A stretch of 64,000 bases of DNA from Lysinibacillus alkalisoli (GTDB lineage Bacteria; Bacillota; Bacilli; Bacillales_A; Planococcaceae). The stretch is from assembly GCF_014643595.1 (NCBI RefSeq), contig NZ_BMJT01000005.1, positions 124,001-188,000 of the forward strand, given 5' to 3'. Position 1 is the stretch's first letter. Each line of letters opens with the position of its first letter. The notes below the pieces were generated by a model. The model saw only the letters and a program-made list of their open reading frames with translations. It was not told the DNA's origin and did no database searches. This document shows, one piece after another, positions 20,065 through 29,622 of the stretch. The translations under genes were made by a program, and so were the position numbers.

Positions 20065-21544
20065 TAAAAAATTAAATTTACAAATGATAAATTTTGTATA
20101 TGGAGAGAGTAAAAAAGTTAATTTCAAGCATGTGCAACAGCAAGAAATAACTACATTATATGAATGTATGAAGCAATTTAGTCATGAAATTAGAAATCGA
20201 TATGAATATGAAGATTATTTAAATGAAATGTTTGGAGATATTAGAAAGAGTATAAATCGCTTTTTTACTAGCTTTGATGAATATAACATTTTGTTTGAAA
20301 AATATTTTACTCAAATTATCGAGCGATTTAAAGAGCTCCGTGTACAATATCCACAGTTATTTAATACGTATGGGCGTCCCCTTTTAAATTCTTTAAAAGA
20401 CATTAGAGATAATTATATTAATGATAATTTTTTGCAGATTGAAGTGAAAAAACATATTAATAGTCACTTGAATCAATGTATTGTAACTCGCTATGACAGC
20501 ACCATTAAAGACGTAGATGGTGTGCCTATTTTACGTGCTTCGGAATATTTGAAAGGCGGAAAGATATATGATGAAGTATTTATTATTGGTTCACCAGAGT
20601 TTTATGATGAGCGCTTTTCGAGAGTCTTTTTAGCGAGAATAACATATTTTATTAGCTATGATATCTTTCAAAATAAAATTCGTAAAACAAAGCCGTTTAA
20701 AAATATAAAGAAAAGCGATGTAATAGATAATATGTATGAAAATGTCCGAATATCCAAAGGGATAGATGGACAGTTGTTTGAAGTAGACTTTGGAAAAGCA
20801 CTAGAAGAACAATTTCAAAAGGATGAAATTATTGCGCGTCATGAAGGAAATTCACAAAAGTTAAATGCTATTGATAGAGTGGAAGCGAATTTAATCGTGC
20901 TACATAACAATTATTATACTTTTATTCCTATTGATTCGAAATTACGTAAAATCGATTCTAAAACATTACATTTGTCAAGTGCAAAAATAAAAGATTTAGA
21001 GCCAGGAGATTGGTTACTATTCCGTAATAATACTAATACTGATTTAATCATCGAAGTAGCCAATAAGTTGCTTGGAGAAGAGCATGTTAACCATCGAAAG
21101 TGGCAAAAAATATGGAAAAGAAAGCTTCGACATCTTATTGAAAAAAACGGTGAGGAAAAAATGATTCGTTATTTAAAGAAAAATGGTATTACTACAGCTA
21201 ATCCTCAGAACTTACGTAACTGGATAAAAGAAGAAAGTATTTCGATGAAATCGTTTGATAATTTACTTGTTGCATTAAAGTTTGATGAAGAGACACAGAA
21301 AGAAATTCAGGAATCTTCCAGAATATTGAATTCAAAACATATTCAAGCGGGGCGTTTTATTACAAATCAGTTATTAAATGAACTTGATGAAACAATCGTT
21401 GAAAACTTGATTGATAACGGTTATGCAACCTTTACATCTCCTTTAGTAGAAGGAGCATCCTTCAACATAGAGGTTGTAGATGAAATCGACTATACACCGA
21501 TTTTGGTAGATTATTGTGATGTATTTACTATTTGGAGGTATTAA
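20051..21544 (+). CDS. drmE: DISARM DrmE-like protein, C-terminal part (split gene)
   Basis: 497 residues from TTG 20051, preceded by AAAGGGGGTGA 6 bases upstream, an almost ideal Shine-Dalgarno sequence. It contains YDEVFIIGSPEFYDERFSR mid-protein and a C-terminal region resembling a winged-helix segment (KKNGITTANPQNLRNWIKEE, near residue 378). This C-terminal half is the part I associate with DrmE of class 2 DISARM; its biochemical role in DISARM is unknown. It ends 2 bases before the drmA start codon, with the drmA Shine-Dalgarno inside its last codons. Confidence 0.6.
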   Translation: MLGNNKKLNLQMINFVYGESKKVNFKHVQQQEITTLYECMKQFSHEIRNRYEYEDYLNEMFGDIRKSINRFFTSFDEYNILFEKYFTQIIERFKELRVQYPQLFNTYGRPLLNSLKDIRDNYINDNFLQIEVKKHINSHLNQCIVTRYDSTIKDVDGVPILRASEYLKGGKIYDEVFIIGSPEFYDERFSRVFLARITYFISYDIFQNKIRKTKPFKNIKKSDVIDNMYENVRISKGIDGQLFEVDFGKALEEQFQKDEIIARHEGNSQKLNAIDRVEANLIVLHNNYYTFIPIDSKLRKIDSKTLHLSSAKIKDLEPGDWLLFRNNTNTDLIIEVANKLLGEEHVNHRKWQKIWKRKLRHLIEKNGEEKMIRYLKKNGITTANPQNLRNWIKEESISMKSFDNLLVALKFDEETQKEIQESSRILNSKHIQAGRFITNQLLNELDETIVENLIDNGYATFTSPLVEGASFNIEVVDEIDYTPILVDYCDVFTIWRY

Positions 21545-21546
21545 TA

Positions 21547-24500
21547 ATGAGCTTAACAATGGAGAAGTCACTTCAAAATCGTGAAAGAATGATTGATGCA
21601 GCAAAGGTAGAAATTGTGGGACCAAGTGCAATACATGAATTTTCGTTACCGTTAAATGTGATTGGTAATACAGAACTGGCAGCTGACGAAGCATATAAAA
21701 ATTATTATTGGGTGAATGGTGGAGTAAAAGAGGAAGTTTTACAGTATGAATATCCTTCACGCCGTTATGCAGCAGGTGTACTATTCCCAATTGATGCAAA
21801 AATAGGAGATACTGTAGGTAATGAAGTAGTATTGGATAATGCTACTGAAGAAAAGAAGCCTGTTGAACGAGATGCAGTAGTGGAAGAAGATTCGGAAGAG
21901 GTTCCGATTCAAAATGATGAGCGACTACCATCTTCTTTAGGTGTGACATGTAATATTAGCAATGATACCAAAGTTCTGACTGTTACTTTTGAAGGTGCAC
22001 GTTACAAATCGCATATGGTTATCATTAAAGGAAAAGGAAATCGGAAATGGTGGCTTCGTGAGACGGTCGGTTCGAAAGTGGACCTGCAAATGGAAGACTT
22101 GTTAAAGAAGCGTGTATTTAAACAGCGACTACCGATTTTTAATAAGCTAAATGAAGAGATAACTAGTATTCATATGGAGCTTCATATCCAATGTCGTGAA
22201 GTTTATGGTCAACATTTAACGACTGTAACAGTAACGAATCGTTCGAAAATAGGTAAAAAGGAAAGCAGTCAATCAGATGAAGTGATGTTATTTCAGGCAG
22301 GGGTTATTTTACAAACGGATAAACAAGGCAGGTTTATTAGCTATCCTAAGCATTATCAGCGAAATTTACCGATGACAGCTGATGAAGCAAATGACGAGCT
22401 GTTATATCGTAATAAAATTAATTATGCGTTTGGCCACGGTTGTTCTATGACCTGGGATGATACTGAAGTTGTTAGAGAGATTCAATCAACATTTATTCCA
22501 ACTTATGAAACGACAAGTATGACACCTGATGTAGAAGTGATAATTGACGGGAAGTTAGAAAAAATCAATATTAAAATGATAGATTTGGTTAATGCGAAAT
22601 CTTTTGAACAATTGAAAATGATTTTAATGCCACTTATTCATGGTTATCGTCAGTGGATTGAGGAAAGAGAGGCGGAAATTCCTAAACTGGATGCCAAGTT
22701 ATATAATGTTGCAATGTGTAACTTGAATTTATGTAAAGAAAGTTTGTTACGAATGGAAAATGGACTGCAGCATTTAAATAAAAAACAAGTGAAAGATGCG
22801 TTCATTCTTGCTAATAAAGCAATTTTATTGCAACAAGTAAATGGTAAAAAAACTCGCACAGCATCAATAAATGATACAGAGATTACATTTGATATATCGT
22901 ATGAAGATACGGTATTTAAGTTAGATAAGTTGCAAACAAGTACAAATAGTTGGCGTGCATTCCAAATAGCGTTTTTTTTAATGTCGCTGGATTCAATTGT
23001 AAATGATGAATCACTTGAAAGAGAAATTGTCGATTTAATTTGGTTCCCAACAGGTGGTGGTAAAACAGAGGCTTATTTAGGTGTTGCAGCATTTGAAATG
23101 TTCTATCGCCGTATTCTAAATCCGAAAGATGCTGGCGTGGATGTTATAATGCGTTACACATTACGTTTACTTACAGCAGATCAATTCCAACGTTCATCGC
23201 GTTTAATGTGTGCAATGGAAGTAATTCGAAGAGAACAACCTCGATATTTAGGAGAAACGCCATACTCGATTGGGATGTGGGTTGGGGGAAGTACGTCACC
23301 AAATAGTTATACCGTTGCACTTGAGAAGCTGCGTGGATTAAAGCAAGGTAAGAGAGATAGTGAATTCGTTGTAGCGAAATGTCCTTGGTGCGGTTGTACA
23401 CTTGGGAAAATAAGCAATGGTAAAAATACGTTAATTGTAGGTTATAAAAAGGTAGAAAATCGATTCGTGACGTTTTGCCCTGATACAGCATGTGATTTCT
23501 CTGCAGAAATTCCAGTATATTTTATCGATGAAGCTATTTATAAGAAAAAACCAACATTTTTAATCGGTACGGTTGACAAATTTGTACAGCTAACATGGAA
23601 TCCGAAAGCAAGAGCTATTTTCGGTATTGATGAAAACGGGCAGCAACGGGTAACACCCCCAAATTTAATTATTCAAGATGAGCTTCATCTTATATCTGGG
23701 CCTCTTGGAACATTAGCAGGGCTATTTGAAACAGTGATTGAGGAATTATGTACAAAAATGGTAAAAGGCAAGCACATAAAACCGAAAATTATTTCAGCGA
23801 CAGCTACGATTAAAGAGTTTGGGATACAGACAAAATGTTTATTTGGTCGTAATCAAGCAAAACTATTTCCAAGTCCAGGGCTAGATATTGACGATTCCTT
23901 TTTCGCAAAAGTGGCTGTTGATGAAAATGGGGAGCCGTTGCCTGGACGAAAATATGCGGGGATTTTCACAACTAATGTTGGATTGTTAATGGCTCAAGTT
24001 AAAGTATTTTCAGGTGTTTTACAAGAAGGAAATCAAATTCTGATGGATGAACGAGATCCATATTGGACATTATTATCATTTTATAATAGTTTACGTGACC
24101 TAGGTGCGGGAATTAATTTATGTTCAATGGACATACCAACCTATATGCGATCTATTCAAAATCGAGAAGGATACAAAGAAAATCGTTTTATAAAAGATCC
24201 TCTTGAACTAACTTCGCGTATGCAAAGTGATGAAGTGACAAAAACTATTGATAAATTGAAAGTTGAACTAACTGCGAAAAATCAAAAACAAGTGTTAGAT
24301 GTATGTCTCGCTTCCAATATTATTGAAGTAGGTGTCGATATAGACCGGTTATCGATGATGGCAGTTGTGGGACAACCGAAAACGACAGCTCAGTACATTC
24401 AAGTAACAGGTCGTGTGGGACGACGCTGGATGGAAAGACCGGGGCTTATTTTTACAGTATACTCCAACCGAAATTCACGTGATAAGTCACATTTTGAACA

Positions 24501-25017
24501 TTTTATCGAATATCATCAACGTCTCTATGCACAAGTTGAAACGACAAGCGTGACTCCGTTTTCAGATGCCAGTTTAGATCGTGCTCTATATGCAGTGATT
24601 ATAGCATTTTTAAGACAGCGTTTTTCAAGAGTAATGGCTATGGAACCGAATGTAGATGAATATATTAAGATAAAAAAAGATGAGAGTTTTAGAGATTTTG
24701 TGAAAAATCTTATTGCGCGTGTAAAGTTGGTTGATGAAGAGCAAGTGAAATCGTTTAAAAGCGCATTTTTAAAGTTTGATAAATTAATGCAAAGTGCTAA
24801 ATTCACTTGTTGGAAAGCAAGTGATAAGGATGCTCAAGGTATGATGTATATGAGTGGCGACCCGATTGCCTCAAAGGTATATCCGAATGCCATTCCTATG
24901 ATAAACTCACTTCGAAGTGTAGATGCAACAAGTCTAGGGAAAATAACTATGGATATCTCGAATGTAGATGCAACAACTACAAGTATAGATGACGATTTGG
25001 AGGATTTATTATCATGA
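21547..25017 (+). CDS. drmA: DISARM DrmA: large SF2 helicase
   Basis: 1,156 residues from ATG 21547 (TTGGAGG upstream). The helicase motifs are clear: Walker A FPTGGGKTEAYLG near residue 500, a DEAH-type box IIQDELHLISGPLGT near 710, motif III ISATATI, and motif VI YIQVTGRVGRR near 950. A Cys pair set (CPWCGC and later C residues near 620-640) is inserted between motifs. In DISARM, DrmA binds DNA and works with DrmB to form the core complex against phage. Its stop overlaps the drmB start as ATGA. Confidence 0.85.
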   Translation: MSLTMEKSLQNRERMIDAAKVEIVGPSAIHEFSLPLNVIGNTELAADEAYKNYYWVNGGVKEEVLQYEYPSRRYAAGVLFPIDAKIGDTVGNEVVLDNATEEKKPVERDAVVEEDSEEVPIQNDERLPSSLGVTCNISNDTKVLTVTFEGARYKSHMVIIKGKGNRKWWLRETVGSKVDLQMEDLLKKRVFKQRLPIFNKLNEEITSIHMELHIQCREVYGQHLTTVTVTNRSKIGKKESSQSDEVMLFQAGVILQTDKQGRFISYPKHYQRNLPMTADEANDELLYRNKINYAFGHGCSMTWDDTEVVREIQSTFIPTYETTSMTPDVEVIIDGKLEKINIKMIDLVNAKSFEQLKMILMPLIHGYRQWIEEREAEIPKLDAKLYNVAMCNLNLCKESLLRMENGLQHLNKKQVKDAFILANKAILLQQVNGKKTRTASINDTEITFDISYEDTVFKLDKLQTSTNSWRAFQIAFFLMSLDSIVNDESLEREIVDLIWFPTGGGKTEAYLGVAAFEMFYRRILNPKDAGVDVIMRYTLRLLTADQFQRSSRLMCAMEVIRREQPRYLGETPYSIGMWVGGSTSPNSYTVALEKLRGLKQGKRDSEFVVAKCPWCGCTLGKISNGKNTLIVGYKKVENRFVTFCPDTACDFSAEIPVYFIDEAIYKKKPTFLIGTVDKFVQLTWNPKARAIFGIDENGQQRVTPPNLIIQDELHLISGPLGTLAGLFETVIEELCTKMVKGKHIKPKIISATATIKEFGIQTKCLFGRNQAKLFPSPGLDIDDSFFAKVAVDENGEPLPGRKYAGIFTTNVGLLMAQVKVFSGVLQEGNQILMDERDPYWTLLSFYNSLRDLGAGINLCSMDIPTYMRSIQNREGYKENRFIKDPLELTSRMQSDEVTKTIDKLKVELTAKNQKQVLDVCLASNIIEVGVDIDRLSMMAVVGQPKTTAQYIQVTGRVGRRWMERPGLIFTVYSNRNSRDKSHFEHFIEYHQRLYAQVETTSVTPFSDASLDRALYAVIIAFLRQRFSRVMAMEPNVDEYIKIKKDESFRDFVKNLIARVKLVDEEQVKSFKSAFLKFDKLMQSAKFTCWKASDKDAQGMMYMSGDPIASKVYPNAIPMINSLRSVDATSLGKITMDISNVDATTTSIDDDLEDLLS

Positions 25018-26852
25018 GAAGGTTGCCTTTAAGAAGAAGTCAGCTAGTAGGGGCGAATGGTCCAGGCTCTTTAATTGTAAGCCCTGAAGGTGAGACAGCG
25101 ATTGTAGGTGCATTAGATTATTGGTTTACAAAAGAAACGAAGGATGAAAAAAATCGAGCGGAATTTGAAGTGTTTGAACCTCGCCTTAAAGGGTTTTTAG
25201 GTGTTAATAAACTTTATATGCCTCCTGACTACCGTAAGGCTCATGAAGATACATCAAATTCCAATTTAATGATACCTTTATTACGTTTTCCATTATGGCA
25301 CTATTGCCCATTCTGTAAGGAGCTGCATCGTTTAAATTATAGTGCGGAAAGTTCATGTAAATTTTGTAGAACGTGTAACGAGAATCGTTATATGAAGCAA
25401 GTACCATTTATCACTATTTGTAAGCAAGGACATATTTCTGATTTCCCTTGGGGTGAATGGGTTCATAGCGGACAGGAATGTAATGGCACAATGACACTAA
25501 ATACAAGCGGTGGAGCAACTCTTGATTCTTGGTCTATTAAATGTTCATGCGGAAAAAATCGTTCCTTACGTGGTATTACCGCAAAGCGTGAGAATAGTTC
25601 GGTAATAACAGAAGAATTATATGGAGATGCACTCAAATATACTTGTAAAGGTCATAAGGCATGGTGCTCAGATGAATTTGAGCCATGTAATGAGCCTACT
25701 GTTGCTATTTTACGAAACTCTATCAATGTCTATTTGCAACAAAAGGTAAGTGTTATTTCATTACCTGGTGAAAAAAATCAAAATGTCGATAAGTTATTAG
25801 ATTTTTTACAACGTCAAACAGTTGTACATGGATTAGTACAGTCTCAGACGAATATAGTAGGTAAGGTAGAGATGCTGTATAATGCAGCAAGTTCACAGTT
25901 AAATGTATCGAAAGAAGACTGTGAAAAGACCATTCTTTATATGGAATCGAGTATTAGTGTTGATGAAGGTAATGGTGATTTATCTTCACCTATGATTTTA
26001 CGTGAAAAAGAATTTGATGTTTTACAGTCAGCTCAAAATGAAGAGTGTTTAAAAATTTTTGAAGAGTGGTCTAATGAAGATGCAGATGCCAAAGATTATG
26101 CAGGTGCATATACAAAGTTCATCAAAAAGATAAATCGTGTTACTAAGCTTCGTGAGACGACAGCTCTAGCAGGTTTTAAAAGATTAAGTTCTGTTGAAGA
26201 AGATGGCTCTTACAAATTTAAACCAAGTTATGATTTAATGTACCATAAAGAAGTACCGAACGAGAAAAAGTGGTTACCAGCGTATAGCGTTTTTGGTGAA
26301 GGGATTTTCATCCAATTTGATTTGGAGGAAATTCGTAAATGGGAGCAAAAAGTTGAAGTTCAACAATATTTTGAAGAATACCTAAGTCGTATTTCAAAAA
26401 TGAAGCATTATATGCCGGAAATTATTAATAATCCACGAAATATTATGATGCATTCACTGGCCCATTTAATTATGGAGGAAATTGCAAATACAAGTGGTTA
26501 TAATATGGCCTCTATCCGTGAGCGTCTATATATGAATGAAAATCAAGCGGGTATGCTTATATATACATCTGCTGGTGATATCGAAGGGACGTTCGGTGGT
26601 CTTGTTCGTTTAGGACATAAAATGAAATTTTTCCACATGATAGACAAGGCTCTTGGGAAATCACATTGGTGTAGTTCAGATCCAGTTTGTACAGAGCTAG
26701 GTATGACAATGGGTCAAGGCTTACAGGGGGCGAACGGCTCAGCTTGTTATAATTGTATCTACATTCCTGAAACGTCCTGTGAGTGTGGGAATATGTATTT
26801 AGATAGAACATTATTGAGTCATTCAAATTTAGGTTTTTTCAACTTGAATTAA
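25014..26852 (+). CDS. drmB: DISARM DrmB (DUF1998 protein)
   Basis: 612 residues, coupled to drmA through an ATGA overlap. The start reads LPLRRSQLVGANGPGS, a typical DrmB/DUF1998 opening. Cys-rich zinc-binding segments include HYCPFCKELH and CKFCRTCNENR near residues 98-125. The C-terminal DUF1998 region has HSLAHLIMEEIANTSGYNMA, GMLIYTSAGDIEGTFGGLVRLG, and the terminal Cys cluster CYNCIYIPETSCECGN. DrmB forms a complex with DrmA in characterised DISARM. In the canonical operon drmC would follow next; here only a 29-codon frame and a decayed IS are found. Confidence 0.85.
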   Translation: MRRLPLRRSQLVGANGPGSLIVSPEGETAIVGALDYWFTKETKDEKNRAEFEVFEPRLKGFLGVNKLYMPPDYRKAHEDTSNSNLMIPLLRFPLWHYCPFCKELHRLNYSAESSCKFCRTCNENRYMKQVPFITICKQGHISDFPWGEWVHSGQECNGTMTLNTSGGATLDSWSIKCSCGKNRSLRGITAKRENSSVITEELYGDALKYTCKGHKAWCSDEFEPCNEPTVAILRNSINVYLQQKVSVISLPGEKNQNVDKLLDFLQRQTVVHGLVQSQTNIVGKVEMLYNAASSQLNVSKEDCEKTILYMESSISVDEGNGDLSSPMILREKEFDVLQSAQNEECLKIFEEWSNEDADAKDYAGAYTKFIKKINRVTKLRETTALAGFKRLSSVEEDGSYKFKPSYDLMYHKEVPNEKKWLPAYSVFGEGIFIQFDLEEIRKWEQKVEVQQYFEEYLSRISKMKHYMPEIINNPRNIMMHSLAHLIMEEIANTSGYNMASIRERLYMNENQAGMLIYTSAGDIEGTFGGLVRLGHKMKFFHMIDKALGKSHWCSSDPVCTELGMTMGQGLQGANGSACYNCIYIPETSCECGNMYLDRTLLSHSNLGFFNLN

Positions 26853-26854
26853 AT

Positions 26855-26944
26855 ATGGGTTACGTTAGTTCTTTGTTGTCATTAAGAACCGCTCAAGTTG
26901 TAGAAAAAAGAATTGGTAACTTATGGGATTTACTCCGTATATAA
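26855..26944 (+). pseudogene. 29-codon frame after drmB, possible drmC stump
   Basis: A short frame (VSSLLSLRTAQVVEKRIGNL, then WDLLRI and stop) starts 2 bases after the drmB stop, exactly where drmC (phospholipase D-family) normally starts. It is too short to show the HKD motif and could be chance. An IS3-type remnant follows within about 55 bases, so deletion of drmC by IS activity is plausible. Confidence 0.3.
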
Positions 26945-26969
26945 GACAGGGATCAAAAAAGCATTATTC

Positions 26970-27002
26970 AACCAGTTGTCAGTATTGAACTGGCGACTGG
27001 TT
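26970..27002 (+). terminator. Hairpin after the DISARM-like operon
   Basis: AACCAGTTGTCAGT pairs with ACTGGCGACTGGTT (two mismatches or wobbles) over a 5-base loop and is followed by ATTTAG. The T-run is weak. It may end the drm transcript or mark the left border of the IS. Confidence 0.5.
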
Positions 27003-28207
27003 ATTTAGTTTCGTTTGAATTCGGTTATTGTTATAATAAGTGATATCGTCTTTGACGGTTTGTTCTACGATGGCTGTCGTAGTATTTTTCAAATCGTCTA
27101 AGTAGAATGTTTCAGACTTTAATACAGAATGAAACGATTCAATGGGGCATTATCAGCGGGCGTTACTTTATGGGCATGCTCATGTAATGCCTTTTGCTTT
27201 TACAGCTTGTTGATAGTGATAAGATGTATACACCGCACCTTGATTACTATGTAGTGTACACCCTTCGGGCAAATGATGAAGTTGGGCTAACGTATGCAAC
27301 ACAAAATTAGTATCTTGGCAGTCACTAATGGAATAAGCAATAATTTCACCATTATATATAAATCCTTAATACTTGAAAGATACAACGGTTTTTGACCAAA
27401 TGGTAGGTATGTGATATCCGTTACGAGCTTCTGTAACGGTGCTGTTGCTTTAAAATTACGATGGAATAAATTATTCGCAATGGCATAAGGTTGTCCCGTT
27501 CGTTTCCATTTTTTTGCTTTTACACGATATTGCCAACCCTATTTTGCGTGATACGTTGAACGACTTTATGATTGATCGCTATTTCTTGTCGTAGTAACGC
27601 TGTGATTTTTCTGTAGCCATATCGAAACTTATACGCATGACAGAGTTCACCAATTCTTCTCTCTATAGCTTGATGAGACTTTGCATCGATAGATGCTTTC
27701 TTCCAACGATAGTAGGTAAATCGTGAAATCCCTAAGTGAATACAGATAGCCTTTACAGGCATCAGACTTCTCAGTGAGGCAACTAACTGTATAGCTACTT
27801 CTCCAACCACTTCCTTTCCAATTCTGCGTACTTTTTTAAAACCTCAAATTGTTGCTTTGAAAATCGATTTTTCATAGCTAATCTCATTTGTTCATTATCG
27901 GGTTCAGGACCTTTATTAAACGTATATTGCTTACCAACAGGTTGTTTTACACGATTTATTTCACCATGGCGATACCAACGCATCCAGGTTTAGACTTGTG
28001 TTTTATTTCGTATATTTAAGTCCGTTATATCTGTTTAATTGGTACACTTGCTAATCGCATCTCTATTACTTTTATCTTTACTTCATAGGGATAACTCACT
28101 CTTGTTCCCATAAAAAAACACCTCCAAATTGAAATTTAAGTAGCTATACCCGAATTTCAATCGAAGATGCTTTTTTTATTTGTCTACACTGTTGGGGTCA
28201 GTCCCCA
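27003..28207 (-). mobile_element. Decayed IS3-family insertion sequence
   Basis: Minus-strand remnants of a two-ORF IS3/IS150-type element. orfA starts near 28112 as MGTRVSYPYEVKIKVIEMRL with a stop soon after; its C-terminal part (27983-27795) reads RWYRHGEINRVKQPVGKQYT. orfB begins near 27810 with IHLGISRFTYYRWKKA and RFGYRKITALLRQE-like segments; its DDE domain (27030-27520) is broken by stops. The right end TGTCTACACTGTTGGGGTCA (28181-28200) looks like an IS3-group terminal repeat. I could not find the matching left end, so that end may be deleted. Confidence 0.8.
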
Positions 28208-28356
28208 TCACAACTCGATGCTTTTTATTATTTATTTTTTAAAAGGGTTAAACTTAAATGTTTCATTTTGGCGAATGCTAGTTGATTGGTGTTCAAGACG
28301 GGGAAGAAGTTCAAATAGCCTTATAGAGAAAAAGAAAAAAACGATTTTTAAAAATA

Positions 28357-29472
28357 TTACTCAGAAAAAAAGGATTGAGTTAGGATTGTAGCTCGATGAA
28401 AACGTAAGTATTTTTCTTGTTCAGGAAGTATATTTATAGTCATATGTTCATTAATATGAAGCCGCTCATACTCAGAGTACTGCAGTTCATCTGATATGAT
28501 AATTTGCCCATTTTCATTAAAGCTAATATAACCTTTATCAAATAAGGCATCATGGAAGACGCAAAGAAGTAACCCATTATTATGATCTGCTTTTTGAGAT
28601 TCGTCAGCAATAGCCCAAGGAACAATATGGCTTGCTACCAACAATGAAGGTATAGACAGATTGCACAATTGGCAACCAGATTCACGTTCAAATAGTCGAC
28701 TACGAAATTTCGCTTGAGTTTTACGATATGCTGTCATACGATACCCTGTGTTTCTAGGAGGATTAGTTATATCTGAGTTAGGAATAATATCACTAACTTC
28801 ATTATTGGGAGGCAATTTTCTTGTTTGCAAATAATTATGCCAAATGGTTGGTATATATTCGCTTTCAAAATTACCAACTTTCAAGTCGTACAGCCATTTA
28901 CGAGGAATAGAAACCTCAAGAATTGTAAAATTAGCTACATAATTTTCGTATTCACCCTTGCCTAATTTGGTGAATGTTCGTAACTCTAATGCCTTATTCA
29001 AAGGTATCTCTTCAACAAAGGGTACTGCGATTCCAATAAATCGTGCATCCTTTCCATTTACACGTTCAAAGTAAAAGAAGGGAGCTATATGTTCATTCGT
29101 ATTACTATAAGCCCTACGGAAGTATTTTTCAAAAGCTGCATTACCTCTTTGTTTCGTATCTAAATAATGTTTCTTACAATCTTTGTTGTCACCATAATAA
29201 TTCAGAGTTTTGGTTGAACTATTATATTTATTTGGCCAGTCTGTATCACCTTTTGTATCTAATAGAATTACAAAGGCTTCTTCATTACTAAAAGAAGGAT
29301 TGTTTTCAACCATAGTTCGACGAATTCCACCTTGATTAGCAATACCTCTCAAGTTATCAAATTTAAAAATATTACTAATTACTTCATCTGCAAAAAAGCC
29401 ACCAGTTAGGCCAGCTTCATATATTTCTCCAGGTATTAAATCAGAGTTCTTTAATTTGTTAAATACCACCAT
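28357..29472 (-). CDS. HNH-type restriction endonuclease
   Basis: 371 residues from ATG 29472, with GGGGTG 6 bases upstream (the GTG at 29481 is part of that site). The C-terminal HNH nuclease is clear: CQLCNLSIPSLLVASHIVPW, then DHNNGLLLCVFHDALFDKGYI, with paired Cys residues for zinc. The N-terminal part (RGIANQGGIRRTMVENNPSF, LDTKGDTDWPN) reminds me of the recognition domain of AspBHI-like modification-dependent enzymes. Such proteins often cut DNA with cytosine modification; that role here is inference. It reads in the same direction as the Sau3AI-type gene 150 bases upstream. Confidence 0.75.
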   Translation of the reverse strand: MVVFNKLKNSDLIPGEIYEAGLTGGFFADEVISNIFKFDNLRGIANQGGIRRTMVENNPSFSNEEAFVILLDTKGDTDWPNKYNSSTKTLNYYGDNKDCKKHYLDTKQRGNAAFEKYFRRAYSNTNEHIAPFFYFERVNGKDARFIGIAVPFVEEIPLNKALELRTFTKLGKGEYENYVANFTILEVSIPRKWLYDLKVGNFESEYIPTIWHNYLQTRKLPPNNEVSDIIPNSDITNPPRNTGYRMTAYRKTQAKFRSRLFERESGCQLCNLSIPSLLVASHIVPWAIADESQKADHNNGLLLCVFHDALFDKGYISFNENGQIIISDELQYSEYERLHINEHMTINILPEQEKYLRFHRATILTQSFFSE

Positions 29473-29622
29473 AGTTAACACCCCATTTTTTATTGGTACT
29501 GGTCTTGATAATACAATAGGAACATTTGGTAATTATATATAGAAGTCTATCCTTAGAGATTTTTTTGATAAAATACAATTTTTTTATTATAGTCAAAACC
29601 ATTTTGAAAGTATGTTTATTGT

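Noticed and set aside
23171-23491. Minus-strand 106-residue frame inside drmA
   Set aside because: It lies opposite a region with clear helicase coding and has no recognisable domain or ribosome binding site.
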